This document shows, piece after piece, positions 1 through 10,229 of a DNA stretch of 64,000 nt. The stretch covers positions 1,178,001 to 1,242,000 of the forward strand of contig CBFFRQ010000018.1 of NCBI GenBank assembly GCA_965644315.1. The letters are read 5' to 3'. Origin of the DNA: Caecitellus pseudoparvulus (lineage: Eukaryota > Bigyra: Bicosoecida). Both the position numbers and the translations under genes were made by a program. A model generated the notes under the pieces. It made no database searches, was not told the DNA's origin, and was given only the letters and a program-made list of their open reading frames with translations. Every line of letters begins with the position of its first letter. Within the stretch, counting starts at the first letter, position 1.

Positions 1-3000
1 ACTGCTGCAGGTCTGAGTGGTAGGCAGCGTGCAGCCACACGCTTGCGACGACGGCGAAGTCGGCCATGAGCACTGACACGATGCTGGTGTTCTCCAAGCT
101 GGACACGCTGAACTTCAGGCCTGCGTCAGCCGCCACAACCCGCGCCGTGTGGGTGCCGTCAGCTGGCAGGTTCCCCGCCTCCACGCCGTACACCTGCTCG
201 AAGAAGCGCAGGAGGGCCGCCTTGACGCCGAAGTTCTGCACCGTCAGCAGCGCGCCCACGATGCCGTGCATGGGCACTGCTGCCTGGATGAGCTGCCCTG
301 CTTCCTCGCGCTGCCGCACAGCCCTGCCCCTGTCATACCGCAAGCGGTTAGGGGAGCACGTCACCAGCAGCCTCAGCATGTGCTGGTAAAAGGATGCCAG
401 GCTGCGCTCCTCGCCCTGCACCAGCGTGTCGTCGATGCCCCGGGCAGGGCGCGGCTCTGTTGATGCCGACGCTGCTGCTGCTGCTGCGGCGACTTGAGCT
501 GGGGCCAGGTGCACTTGGCTGTTGCGCCGGGAGCGGCTGATGCCGGGCGCCGAGCCAGTGGACACCACCCGCCGCAGCATGTCGAAGCGGGAAGAGGGGG
601 GCGCCTCCTCCGTCCCACATGCCGTCAGCAGGGGGTCCACCTGCAGCGCAAAGTGGCACAGCGTGTGTGGGGATGCCAGGTACGGCAACAGCCCCAGCGG
701 GTGGGCCCGCGTGGACGCCAAGTCCACCGCCGGCTCCTGCACGTCCCCAATGTGCGGCCCCTTGGCAGCCTTGGCGGTCCAGCTGCTCGCCAGCTGCGGC
801 TGTGGCGCATCCACTTCACACAGCTGCCGCACGAGCATGTCCTGGGCAGCCTCGTTGCCAGTGTTGTCCACCAGGGCGAACAGCACCTTGAGCAGGCGGA
901 TGCGACTGCGAGTGCTGGTGGCGCTGCGCACCCGCTGCACCATGTGGGACACTGTCGAGTGGTGCACGTGCTTGCTGGTGCCCGGGCTGCCCACAGCAAG
1001 GCAAATGACAAGGTTCAGGACGCCAAGTCCCCACCCCTGCTGCAGGAGGAAGTAGTTCACGTGCGGCCGCAACAGCGCCTGCACTCGGGGGCTGGCCTGG
1101 GCCAGCTCCCGCAGCCCGGTGTACACCAGGCGCAGCATCTCCACGACGGGGTGAGCTGGTGCCTGAATGGACAAGCGTCCCTTGCCAGGCGCCTCATCCT
1201 TGCTGGCTGCTTCACGCATGCGCTGCAAGAAGTTGCTGGGGAGGGGCTTGGACACTGCCTGGCGCAGCAGCTCTGCGACACGGGTGCCTCGAAGGCGGCT
1301 GCTCACGGTGCCTCCCCGTGCCGCCCGACCAGCTGCTGTGCTGGCGCCGAGGACGTGGGCTGCCTTGTGAGCCGCCAGCATCTGCCGTGCAGGGATGCGG
1401 GCCGTGGACAGGAGGACATCCACGAGGCCGCAGCCAGCAGCGAGGCTGGCTGTGTCTGCGGCACCCACTTCTTCCACTGCTAGCTGCAGGTGCTGTCGAA
1501 TGCTGCGCAGGACAGCTGATGCCATAGGCGCGACGGTGGACAGGCGGCTTCCGTTGATTTCAGCGGCCGAGTGCGATGTCCGCTCCAGCAGCATGAGGGA
1601 GCGCAGGCGAGTCGTGTGCCTGGACAGCCCGTGCAGCAAGCGCTCGTGGGCTGGCGTGGGCAGCGTCATGGACCTGCGCAAGGTGCCCACCAGCTCCAGG
1701 GGCACGTGCTGCAGGCGCTGCAGGAGCTGAGCAGCCAGGCGCAGCAGGGGGGGCCACGCCTCAACGGCAGTCTGGCGCAGGAGCACCTCCCGCAGCCCAA
1801 ACCGCTCCGCAACGGCGACAAACCAGCCCGGGCCGTGGGCTGTGCGCGCGCCCGAGGGCTTCTTGAGCAGGGCCACCGCCCGTGTGGCGTCCCGCATGGA
1901 GCGTTCGCCGCCATCTGCAGCCAAGGCCACGACATCCTGCACCGCCCACACGAGGGCAGTGTCCAGGATGCGGTGCATGAGGAGGAGGGCAGCGCGCTTG
2001 GTTTGCAGGAGCAGCCGGCTCGGGATGGAGAAGAGGCGCCCCCGCCCTGTTCCCTGTTTCTCCTCCTGGCTCGCGTCCAGCACTGTGATGCAGTGTGGCA
2101 GCAAGTCCACCAGCTGCTGCCTGCCCAGGGCTCCCCGCCGCACCAGCGCGTGGGCAACGCCCAACACCGCCATGGCGCACTCGTTCTTGTCAGCCAACGG
2201 CATGCAGCGTGCCAAGAAGGTGCACAGGAAGGCGTGCAGCGCGTCAATTTGCCCCCTTGCCAGGGCAGGCAGGGGGCAGTCGGGCAACGCATCTACTTTG
2301 TGCAGCACCTCCAGGCTTAAGCTGGCCGACCGGTGGCGGGTGCGGCGTGCCTCCCCGCCGCTGCTGCCCCCGCCCTCCAAGGCGCCTGCGAGGTCAGTGC
2401 TGCGGGATACCATGGTGATGACTTCTGCGACTAGGTCTAGTGAGTCTGCGCTGTCGCCGGGCGGCGGCGTGGGCTTGCCATGCGCCACGGCGGCGAGGTG
2501 GGCCAGCGGCAGGAGGGGGCGCAAGTTGCCCAATGATGTCTCATACCCAGCTTCCGCGGGGTGGAAGACGTCACGCTGCAGTGCTGCGTCTGAGGGCGCG
2601 GCATGCTCAAGCTGAGTGGACTCCAGCGCCGCCGCGTCGTCAGCCTCGGACACGTACGGCACCACGGTGGCGAAGGCACAGGCACCCGTGGAATCATGCA
2701 GCCCCACACGGTCCTTGATGATGTGCGGCTCCAGGAATGCCACACGCAGCAGGTGCGTGAGCTGGGCGCGCAGGGGCAGCAGGTCGCCCGCCAGCGCCTC
2801 ATCCTGCACCAGGCTGCTCAGGCGGTCAAACGTCATCTTCCCGTACTTCTCCATGAGGGAGCGCGTGATGACGCCGACGCCCCCAACGCTCAGGCGGCAC
2901 AGCAGACGCAGGAAGGCCACAACAGCAGGAGTAGTGATACCGCCCTCCTCCAGCTGCCCGTGTGGACCCTCTGGACTGCGCAGAAAGGCAGCTCGCAGCT

Positions 3001-6000
3001 GGTCGGGCGGCAGAGACCCGGACGCAGCTGCACCCGACGCAACGACAGCAGTGCTGTCCGTGCGACCCAGCTCAGGTGTCGCAGGAGAGGGAGGCTGCGC
3101 CGGCGCGGCCCCTTTCAGCGCTGCCCAGTAGGCCGAAGCAGGGTGCAGCATGATGCGCAAGAGGTGTGCCGAAGAGGCGCACAGGAGGCGGCGCACGACT
3201 AGCCACTGGTTGCGGGGCAGGGGCACGATGTCGGAGCCATCGCTGGCACACATGAACTCGTGGCCGCTTTCGACAGAATGGAAGGCGCCGCTCTCCGTGT
3301 CCACTTCTCGCGCCACAACTCGGCTGAGCAGCCCCAGGAAGTTGGGCAGCAGCTGGACATTCTCGGCCCGCAGGCAAGACGCAATGAGCACTTCGATTTG
3401 AGATGTCTTGATGTCCAACAGCGCGGGGCGGTACAGCAGCAGCAGGTCCTGCAGCGACCGCGCGGCCAGCTCAGTCAATTTCGAGTCCTGCTTGCGCCAC
3501 GGCGCATCCGGCACGGTCGGCGCCTGCAGCAGCTCAATGAGGCTTTCCATGTGCATGGCCCCCGCCGCGGCAGCCTCTCGGTTGCCCAACGTCAGGCTGT
3601 ACTGCAAGTGCAGGGCCAGCAGGGCACACTTGCGCTGCACGCTGGAGTGCCAGACTGCTTGCTGCCACTGCTCGACACCCTGCCGAGGTAGAGTGAGGAG
3701 CGTGCCCGCTTCCCCCATGGTCTGCGCAGGCGAAGCGCTGGGCGGCACGTCCTGCGTCAGTACAGCCACCAGCTTCACCAGCATGTCGTGCATGTGCAGC
3801 TGCTGCAGCACTTGCTGTGTGCTTTGCGCCACGACAGGCTGTACGTCTGAGCCCGAGCCAGGCGCCACCACTGCTGTCCACCACTGCTGCACCGCTGTGG
3901 ACCCTGCCTCCAGCACTTCCTGAGACGGAGGCGGCAGGGTCGCCGTGCCTTGTGATGCTGAGGCTGTGGTGAGGATGGCTTCGTGCAGCGCGTGGGCAGC
4001 CACATGCTGCTGGGAAGCGGCGCCACGCAGCAGGGCAGTGCACTCGACGGTGGTAAAGGCGTGGCCTTGCAGCAGGCGCAGAAGCCTGAGCAAGGTGGGC
4101 AGGAGCGTGTCCAGCAGCGCTGCCTCCACATGGACAGGGGGGAGCTCTCCAATGGCACGGGCTGCCGTTGCCACACAGGCCTGCAGTGTGGGACCTTGAA
4201 ATGAGAGGGATGCCTCTGGCGAGCCGGGAACGCTTGCGCAGGCGGCGGTGGGCGGCACGACAGCAGCCTCAAAGTGCCGCACGTTGGCGAACCGGCGCAG
4301 GGTTTCAGCACACTGCGCGCCACGTGCTACCAGGTCTGCATGGTATGCTTCAATGCCAGCGCCAAAGACGCCTATGGCGGCGTCAGGGCTGTGCATGAGG
4401 GCCAAGCGGCGTTCACTCTCTGCGGTGGAGGCGACGGTGCGGCACCGCTGCAAGCTGACAGAACCTGCGCCTCGCTCCAGAGCAGGCAGCAGGGCTGAAA
4501 CCTCTGCTTCCACTGCCAGGTGCGACACGGTGCTCAGCCACATGGTGCTGCCGTCTGGCCTGGAGTGCCGCAGGAAGACGGACTCGTGCAGGAGAATGGG
4601 GGTGCCTGCACTTGGCGTGGAGTACTGCGATCGCACAGCGTGGAAGGTAGCAGCGGCTTGCCGACTGCTCACCAGGCTGAGAGCTGTGATACTGCGAGAA
4701 CCGTGAGGAATGCCGCTCTCCACGTCCGCCCACTTGCGCAGCTCCCCTGGGCGGGCAGCTGGCTGCAACTTGAGGGGGCTGGGGGTTGCCGGTGGCGCCC
4801 CCAGCGCCGCTGTGAGCCCGCTGGGGCTGTTCTGCTCCAGGACACCAAGGAACTTGCGGGAGGCCGGGTGGTACAGGACGAAGGCGGTGTCCTCCTGCAC
4901 TGCTCCACACCCCCCCGCCACCAACTGCACCTGCCAGACGGAGGAGGAATGGCACCGTGCATGTAGGTAGTTGTTGTCGTGGGTCAGCTGCTCCACCGAG
5001 CGCCCACCCATAGCCGACGCGGCATCTGACGTGTCATCCGCCGGCCCTGGCGCGCGGAAGTACAGGCTCTCCTGCCCTAGAGTCCGCCCCGCCAGGGACA
5101 CTTCGGCGGTGGCACTGACGAAGACCGTGCCCGCAACGCTGGGCAAGGCGTCCGAGGCGAGGAGCAGGTACGCCCCGCCGTGCAGCAGCAAAGCCGTCTG
5201 CAAGCCCTCCTGCCCCGCCTCCGGGGCTGGCTCGGTGGAGACAGGCTCCACAGCGCCACTTGGCCCGTCCCCGTCGTCCACCTCCAGGGGCGCAGGGAGG
5301 AGGTTGTGCTTGGAGGCGGCAGCCCCCTCCGCCGCGGCAGCCCACGCGAGGGATGCAGGCGCCGCGAAGCGAGTGGCGTCATGCAGCGAGTTCGCCGCGA
5401 ACGAATGCCCCAGCCCCAGCATGTGCGAGATGCCCAGCCCGCTGGCCGGAGAGGTGCAGGCCAGGGCCTGTGCGTCCCGCGTGTACAGCGGCACCAGTCT
5501 CCACTCCGTGACGGTGAAGCTGCGTCCGTCCTCCGCCCCCGATGCCGTGCCAGCCGTGTGCCACGGCAGGTGTGCCCCGAGGGACGTGTTGAGAAATTGC
5601 ACCATGGCTTCGCTGCCCGTGGCGACGATATGGCGGCTGGCCACCAACACCGCCTCTGCCGCCTGCGCCTGGCCTCGCACGGCACTGCCCAGTCGCATCC
5701 AGGGAGAGGCGCTGGATGCCTGGGAGGCCTGGCTCGCGGCCACGACGCGCCGGAGGCCAGTTGGCAGCAGAGCAGGACTGGCACCGAAGGGCGCCAGCAC
5801 CTTCATGAGGGCGCTTTGCCGCAGGGGCGCAGTGCCCAGGTCCACCCGCACGTCGGCACCCCACCTGTGTGAGACGAGCTGCACCGTGTCGCCCCACTGC
5901 ACCAGCTGTCCCGGGGAGCGGTCAGGGGAAGCGAGGGAGAACCAGGTGTTGGACGAACCCTCCATGTACGGGTCCTGTGAGGAGTCCTCCAGCACCAGCT

Positions 6001-7927
6001 GGAAGAGGGAGGTCTGCTGGCCCACGGTGCAGGTGCTGCCTGCGCCGCTGGTGTACTGCCCCCGCAGGCGCACGGCGAGGAACTGACCAGTTCCCGCGTG
6101 ACGCAGCTGGATGAGGTTGCCATACTTGACAGGCCCGCCTGGCTGCCTGCAGTGCTTCCACCACTCCTGCCACTCCCCTGTCGCCACGTGCAGTAGCTGG
6201 GATGGCAGGACGCCCGCAGGTAGCATGCCCGCCTCCACCGCAGCATGGCTCAAAGTGAGGGGCTGCAAGCGACCTGGGGTGGTCCAGTACGCGAGGGAGC
6301 AGGGCAGCCCAGTGACGCAGCAGGTGGTGCTGGCGTCGGCGTCAGGGGCGGACTGCGAAAACCAATGCTTCACGTCGGCGTCGTACCGCACGTCCAGCGT
6401 GACCACACCTGCAAAGGCCCCATTCCTGAAAAAGGGCACGGAGTATGTGACCATCCAGATGTCGCCACCCCCCTCGTCAAAGTACGGCGCGCTCCAATGG
6501 TCTTGCTTGCGCTGGGCTGGCGTGGCAAACCACTCGTCAGCGGTGTAGTCGTAGGCGAGGGGCTCCATGGCGATGCTCTCAGTGCCGGCGGCTGGGGCAG
6601 CCACAGCAGAGTCACCGGGGTCACTGCCGGCTCCAGCAGGCTCCCTGCCTGCCACTGCCTCGGGTGTGCTGCGGGCTGCCCAGTCAAAGCCTGGGCCGGC
6701 TTCCTCCTCCTCGTCTCCCTCCTCGTCACTCGGCTCGTCGGCTTTGCACGCGTAGAAAGACGCACGGCTGGCACTGCCATAGGCGCTTTCAGCAAAAGCG
6801 ATGCAGCTGCCGAACACCCGGGCATTGCTGGCCAGGATGTCCATGAGCAGCTCACGAAGCGCGGCGTGTGAGGGGTTCGCTTGTGGTGCCAGCGCCAGCG
6901 AGCCCTCTTTCGAGGGCTCCACGCCGTGACCCACCTCTGTTGAGTGCGGCACAGCGGTGTCCAGTGCCCGGGTGAGTTTGGCTGCCGCTGCGCGAGGCCC
7001 TGCGGCGAGGGCCTCCAGGCTGTCCAGTGCCACCAAGGTGCGAGCGACGCCGGAGGAGAGTGCCTCTGGATCGCTCACCGCCTGGGCAGCGTGGCCTTGT
7101 GCTGTGACAAGGTCCTTCTCCGAGCCAGCAGCCAGCTTCACGGAGCCGACAGTGTCTGACTCCCCCAGCTGCACGTCCATGGTGGCAACGCCAGCAAAGA
7201 CGCCTGCCAGGCGGATGGGCACAGAGTACGTGATCATGGGCACGTTGCCACCCCCCTCATCGACGTACCCATCCGACCAAGTGGCACGACCCAGCTGGCG
7301 TGGCGTGAAGTACCAATCCCACTCTCGGTACAGGGGCAGGTAGCTCGGCGGGTGCAAGTAGTCGAAGGAGATGTCCCAAAAGGGGTTACTCTCGGAGCCC
7401 TCCTCATCCCTCTGCCCGAAGATGCAGAAGATGGGGGCGGGCTCCGAGGCGTCAGTGGGCCTGAACACGCCTGCTTCGAAGGCCACTGCCATGGACAGGA
7501 TGTTGTCGTCGTTGCGCATGGAGGAGGCGATGAGCGCCTTGAGCTGCTCCTCCCGCAAGGCGTCCACGCCCACGCCCTCCACGGCCGAGGCCAGCAGGCG
7601 CGGCCACTGCGCCATGCGCTGCAGGGCAAGGTCGATGCGGGGGCCGCTGGCGACCTGAGCATCCTCCCCGAAGCGAGAGGTGGTGGCGTCCACGTTGCCA
7701 CACTCCGGCGACGGGAACAGGCGTGCTGGCGGCGAGTGCTCCGTGCACGACGCAATGAAGAGCGTGTTGGCTGAAGGGCTGGCGTGGGTGGATGTGAGGC
7801 CGAACACTGCTCCGGGCTGCGAGTCTGCTCCCAGTGCTGCCTCGCACTTGTCCGAGACGAGGCCCAAGCCATCGCCCACCCGAATGGGCCGAGCACACGA
7901 GGCAGCCCGCTGGAACACCTCAGCCAT
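1..7927 (-). CDS. Cache-Cache-IP3 receptor-like giant protein, N-terminal part (C-terminus outside window)
   Basis: One reading frame stays open from 7927 to the window edge (2,642 codons). Residues ~110-255 and ~355-515 are two Cache-type sensor domains, each with the aromatic-P...W(S)xxYxDEGGG...YSVP...GV(A/V)T(M/L)DV pattern of bacterial sensor kinases and cyclases. Residues ~583-705 resemble the IP3-receptor/ryanodine-receptor N-terminal beta-trefoil: KYGNLIQLRHAGTGQFLAV, then WFSLASPD, then WGDTVQLVS. About residues 1140-1800 are helical and RIH-like, including LLPLRAQLTHLLRVAF. IP3 receptors are intracellular Ca2+ release channels; the pore would lie beyond position 1. No membrane segment separates the Cache domains from the trefoil. 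The start is the first in-frame ATG after a TGA near 8206; an upstream exon is possible. The family call is from motif recognition; a full-length channel is inferred. Confidence 0.72.
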   Translation of the reverse strand, partial: MAEVFQRAASCARPIRVGDGLGLVSDKCEAALGADSQPGAVFGLTSTHASPSANTLFIASCTEHSPPARLFPSPECGNVDATTSRFGEDAQVASGPRIDLALQRMAQWPRLLASAVEGVGVDALREEQLKALIASSMRNDDNILSMAVAFEAGVFRPTDASEPAPIFCIFGQRDEEGSESNPFWDISFDYLHPPSYLPLYREWDWYFTPRQLGRATWSDGYVDEGGGNVPMITYSVPIRLAGVFAGVATMDVQLGESDTVGSVKLAAGSEKDLVTAQGHAAQAVSDPEALSSGVARTLVALDSLEALAAGPRAAAAKLTRALDTAVPHSTEVGHGVEPSKEGSLALAPQANPSHAALRELLMDILASNARVFGSCIAFAESAYGSASRASFYACKADEPSDEEGDEEEEAGPGFDWAARSTPEAVAGREPAGAGSDPGDSAVAAPAAGTESIAMEPLAYDYTADEWFATPAQRKQDHWSAPYFDEGGGDIWMVTYSVPFFRNGAFAGVVTLDVRYDADVKHWFSQSAPDADASTTCCVTGLPCSLAYWTTPGRLQPLTLSHAAVEAGMLPAGVLPSQLLHVATGEWQEWWKHCRQPGGPVKYGNLIQLRHAGTGQFLAVRLRGQYTSGAGSTCTVGQQTSLFQLVLEDSSQDPYMEGSSNTWFSLASPDRSPGQLVQWGDTVQLVSHRWGADVRVDLGTAPLRQSALMKVLAPFGASPALLPTGLRRVVAASQASQASSASPWMRLGSAVRGQAQAAEAVLVASRHIVATGSEAMVQFLNTSLGAHLPWHTAGTASGAEDGRSFTVTEWRLVPLYTRDAQALACTSPASGLGISHMLGLGHSFAANSLHDATRFAAPASLAWAAAAEGAAASKHNLLPAPLEVDDGDGPSGAVEPVSTEPAPEAGQEGLQTALLLHGGAYLLLASDALPSVAGTVFVSATAEVSLAGRTLGQESLYFRAPGPADDTSDAASAMGGRSVEQLTHDNNYLHARCHSSSVWQVQLVAGGCGAVQEDTAFVLYHPASRKFLGVLEQNSPSGLTAALGAPPATPSPLKLQPAARPGELRKWADVESGIPHGSRSITALSLVSSRQAAATFHAVRSQYSTPSAGTPILLHESVFLRHSRPDGSTMWLSTVSHLAVEAEVSALLPALERGAGSVSLQRCRTVASTAESERRLALMHSPDAAIGVFGAGIEAYHADLVARGAQCAETLRRFANVRHFEAAVVPPTAACASVPGSPEASLSFQGPTLQACVATAARAIGELPPVHVEAALLDTLLPTLLRLLRLLQGHAFTTVECTALLRGAASQQHVAAHALHEAILTTASASQGTATLPPPSQEVLEAGSTAVQQWWTAVVAPGSGSDVQPVVAQSTQQVLQQLHMHDMLVKLVAVLTQDVPPSASPAQTMGEAGTLLTLPRQGVEQWQQAVWHSSVQRKCALLALHLQYSLTLGNREAAAAGAMHMESLIELLQAPTVPDAPWRKQDSKLTELAARSLQDLLLLYRPALLDIKTSQIEVLIASCLRAENVQLLPNFLGLLSRVVAREVDTESGAFHSVESGHEFMCASDGSDIVPLPRNQWLVVRRLLCASSAHLLRIMLHPASAYWAALKGAAPAQPPSPATPELGRTDSTAVVASGAAASGSLPPDQLRAAFLRSPEGPHGQLEEGGITTPAVVAFLRLLCRLSVGGVGVITRSLMEKYGKMTFDRLSSLVQDEALAGDLLPLRAQLTHLLRVAFLEPHIIKDRVGLHDSTGACAFATVVPYVSEADDAAALESTQLEHAAPSDAALQRDVFHPAEAGYETSLGNLRPLLPLAHLAAVAHGKPTPPPGDSADSLDLVAEVITMVSRSTDLAGALEGGGSSGGEARRTRHRSASLSLEVLHKVDALPDCPLPALARGQIDALHAFLCTFLARCMPLADKNECAMAVLGVAHALVRRGALGRQQLVDLLPHCITVLDASQEEKQGTGRGRLFSIPSRLLLQTKRAALLLMHRILDTALVWAVQDVVALAADGGERSMRDATRAVALLKKPSGARTAHGPGWFVAVAERFGLREVLLRQTAVEAWPPLLRLAAQLLQRLQHVPLELVGTLRRSMTLPTPAHERLLHGLSRHTTRLRSLMLLERTSHSAAEINGSRLSTVAPMASAVLRSIRQHLQLAVEEVGAADTASLAAGCGLVDVLLSTARIPARQMLAAHKAAHVLGASTAAGRAARGGTVSSRLRGTRVAELLRQAVSKPLPSNFLQRMREAASKDEAPGKGRLSIQAPAHPVVEMLRLVYTGLRELAQASPRVQALLRPHVNYFLLQQGWGLGVLNLVICLAVGSPGTSKHVHHSTVSHMVQRVRSATSTRSRIRLLKVLFALVDNTGNEAAQDMLVRQLCEVDAPQPQLASSWTAKAAKGPHIGDVQEPAVDLASTRAHPLGLLPYLASPHTLCHFALQVDPLLTACGTEEAPPSSRFDMLRRVVSTGSAPGISRSRRNSQVHLAPAQVAAAAAAASASTEPRPARGIDDTLVQGEERSLASFYQHMLRLLVTCSPNRLRYDRGRAVRQREEAGQLIQAAVPMHGIVGALLTVQNFGVKAALLRFFEQVYGVEAGNLPADGTHTARVVAADAGLKFSVSSLENTSIVSVLMADFAVVASVWLHAAYHSDLQQ

Positions 7928-10229
7928 GCTGGTGGGAACATGGGGCACCCCCACACGCAACGGCGCCTCAGAAGTCGTCGATGCTGCCTTTCCTTCTGCT
8001 GGAGACAGCGCCCGTGAGGTTGAAGGGGGCGCCGCGGCCGCAGCGGGCGAGCCAGGGCGAGCCCTAGAACCACCTGCGAACCCGGCGGAGCAAGCATGAG
8101 GGCGTCCGGCGAGCAGGGGGGAAGAAGGGGCATTATTCGCACCCCTGTTACGGGAGATTCGCGATGGTCCCGTCGTGTGGGCTGCTGCCAAGCGGCGGGA
8201 AAGTCAAAGGGTGGCGAAGTTGGCGTGCTGGGCTTCGGCAGTGCGGAGTTGGGCTCACCTCCTGACATGTTGGGTGCAGATGTAGGCAACGAGCCACGCA
8301 GCAGTACCTGAAGACGCGTGGATGGGCTTCCTGCTCTCCCTCAACGTGAGCTACTCCTTGGAGTCAGCTAACAGTGGCACGAAGGCGCTGCGGAACTTGA
8401 CCGCCCCTTGCGTGACGATGGGCAGCCGTGCAAAATCGGCGATTAGAACGGCCACGACGAGGGGCCTGGCCTAGACACATCGAGGGCATGCTGTGTTATT
8501 CTATGCTCGAAGCTTGAAGTGCTTGTGAGTCCGGTGGCTGAGCAGCGGGCTTGCTCGAGGTGCTCGTCGGCACCCCCCCTCGAGCCGTCGTGCGGGGGCC
8601 CTGCGGGAACATCCTCCGCTGCCGGCAAACGGCCGATCCTCCCACAATTACAATCATGCTCCACTCACCACGTCTTCGTGCATGTACGTGCCACAGACCC
8701 CCCATGTGCACCGGGAGCGAGCCAGTTGCCGTTTGGTCAGACATGGCCAGTGGCAGGTGCGGAAGTGTCAGCATCCATCATGTACGTGCGCTGCCCGGCC
8801 TGTGTTCCTCGTGCACACCCAACGGCATGCCAACTAGAGTCACCCGTCACCTCGCAACCAACGGTGCTGAGGCGCTTAAGCATGCCAACACTGACGGCGT
8901 GCAATGACTGGTGTGCCCTGCGCCTCACAGCCACAGCATCAAGTACCGCGCCACACCCCTCTTTGCCCAGGCTTCCTCATGACTTGCCGATCCGTCAGCT
9001 CACCATTCGTCTGACTCTGTTGCACATGGCCCGGATGCTGCGCGAGGGGGAGCTCGGCAGGTCCAACTGACGATGTAGGTGCGTGTTCCGCTGAAGTGCA
9101 GTGCACTTGACGGGGTCTCAATTCTCCGTACAGCGCGAACCATGCCATGGTCGTGAACTGTCCCACAGCACCCCAACAACGCTTGTTGGCGATCGGGTGT
9201 CGCGCAGGGTTCCCAGTGCTCTGTTTGTGACAATACGCTGACGCACACTTCACAGGCAGAGCCCGCAGCTGTCTTCTGGAGTTGTGGCCGACGGCTCGGC
9301 CAAACTGACATGTCCGTGTTCCCATCTTCTCCAGGTGCGTGCTTGTGTCCTGTCCGTCCATCCAGCACATGTAGACCATGTGCAGCACGGTCAGTTTTTT
9401 TTCGCCCCGCCGTGCGCGCAAGCGCTTCAGTGGTGGTGTCGTCTGCCAGACCGTGCCAGAGTGGCGTATGGCAATTCGGAGCTACGCTAGCGGTGGTCAT
9501 TCTTGGTGTGCAAGCGCGCTTAACAACGCGCCATGAGCTCAGCTGGGAAAGCCCCGCCACATTTTCTTCCCCCCATATTCTCAGGTTAGTGCTGGTGGCG
9601 TGTCCTTGTGAGCCCCCGTCTGTCGACTGGCTAATAGTTTGGTAGCTGCAGCCTGGTGCTCGCCTGTCGTGGCGAGTGCCAACTTCGATGGACGCACAAC
9701 GAGACGATGCCACTTTAAACCATCGCGTGTGGGCTTCTACCGTGCGGGGTGACCTGTCTCAGGCAACATGCTGTCCCTTCATCACAGACGTCGGCTCGGG
9801 ATGTATTTCCCCGGACAGCGTTTTTCAACGTGAGTGCCGCACCCGTCCCGTGCTTGTTTGTTAATGTCGGGTGCCAGCCCATGCCCTCGCACACCCGTGC
9901 ACGGCCGAACTTTGCTAGAGCCTCGCCCTTCCATGGCGGGTCCTCTCGTTCCCGTTCGGCAAGATCAGGCGCACCCGACATCAACCAATAAGTCGCCTTG
10001 GGCGGAATCCACAGCGGCGGGGCCATCTCGTGCCCTGTCAGTTACTAAGAGCCGGCCACACTTCCATCCTCCTCTGGATGCGCAGGCTATGACCTTGAAG
10101 AACTCCACTCCCGCCTCACCACCCCTTGTCGCGCCCGCACTCCGCCTCACCCCACTAAAATTCATGTTGCATCACACGGCACGACCGGGTATTGTAGTTC
10201 ATCCTGCTTGCCCACGGCCGGCGCCCAGC
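7928..10229. other. Long region without a supported gene
   Basis: About 2.3 kb separate the divergent IP3R-like and kinase genes. Base composition is less GC-rich than in the genes, and the longest ORF (minus, 9000-9713) has no protein-like features. Several donor-like CAG|GTGCGT and TAG|GTGCGT strings (near 9075 and 9334) with downstream pyrimidine-AG strings suggest a spliced non-coding transcript. A promoter-type element variant lies at 8390-8399. No tRNA or C/D snoRNA signature was found here. Confidence 0.4.
8390..8399 (+). promoter_or_regulatory. GCGGAACTTG element
   Basis: Same variant and flank (GCGGAACTTGACCGC) as in RCL1 intron 1; about 460 bases upstream of the IP3R-like ATG. Confidence 0.3.

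Noticed and set aside
494-6086. Long plus-strand ORFs opposite the IP3R-like gene
   Set aside because: Their translations are Gln/His/Arg/Cys-rich without domains, whereas the minus frame is continuous and has recognisable Cache and trefoil motifs.
9000-9713. 237-codon minus ORF in the long gap
   Set aside because: No hydrophobic core pattern or motif, and lies in lower-GC DNA; probably chance.
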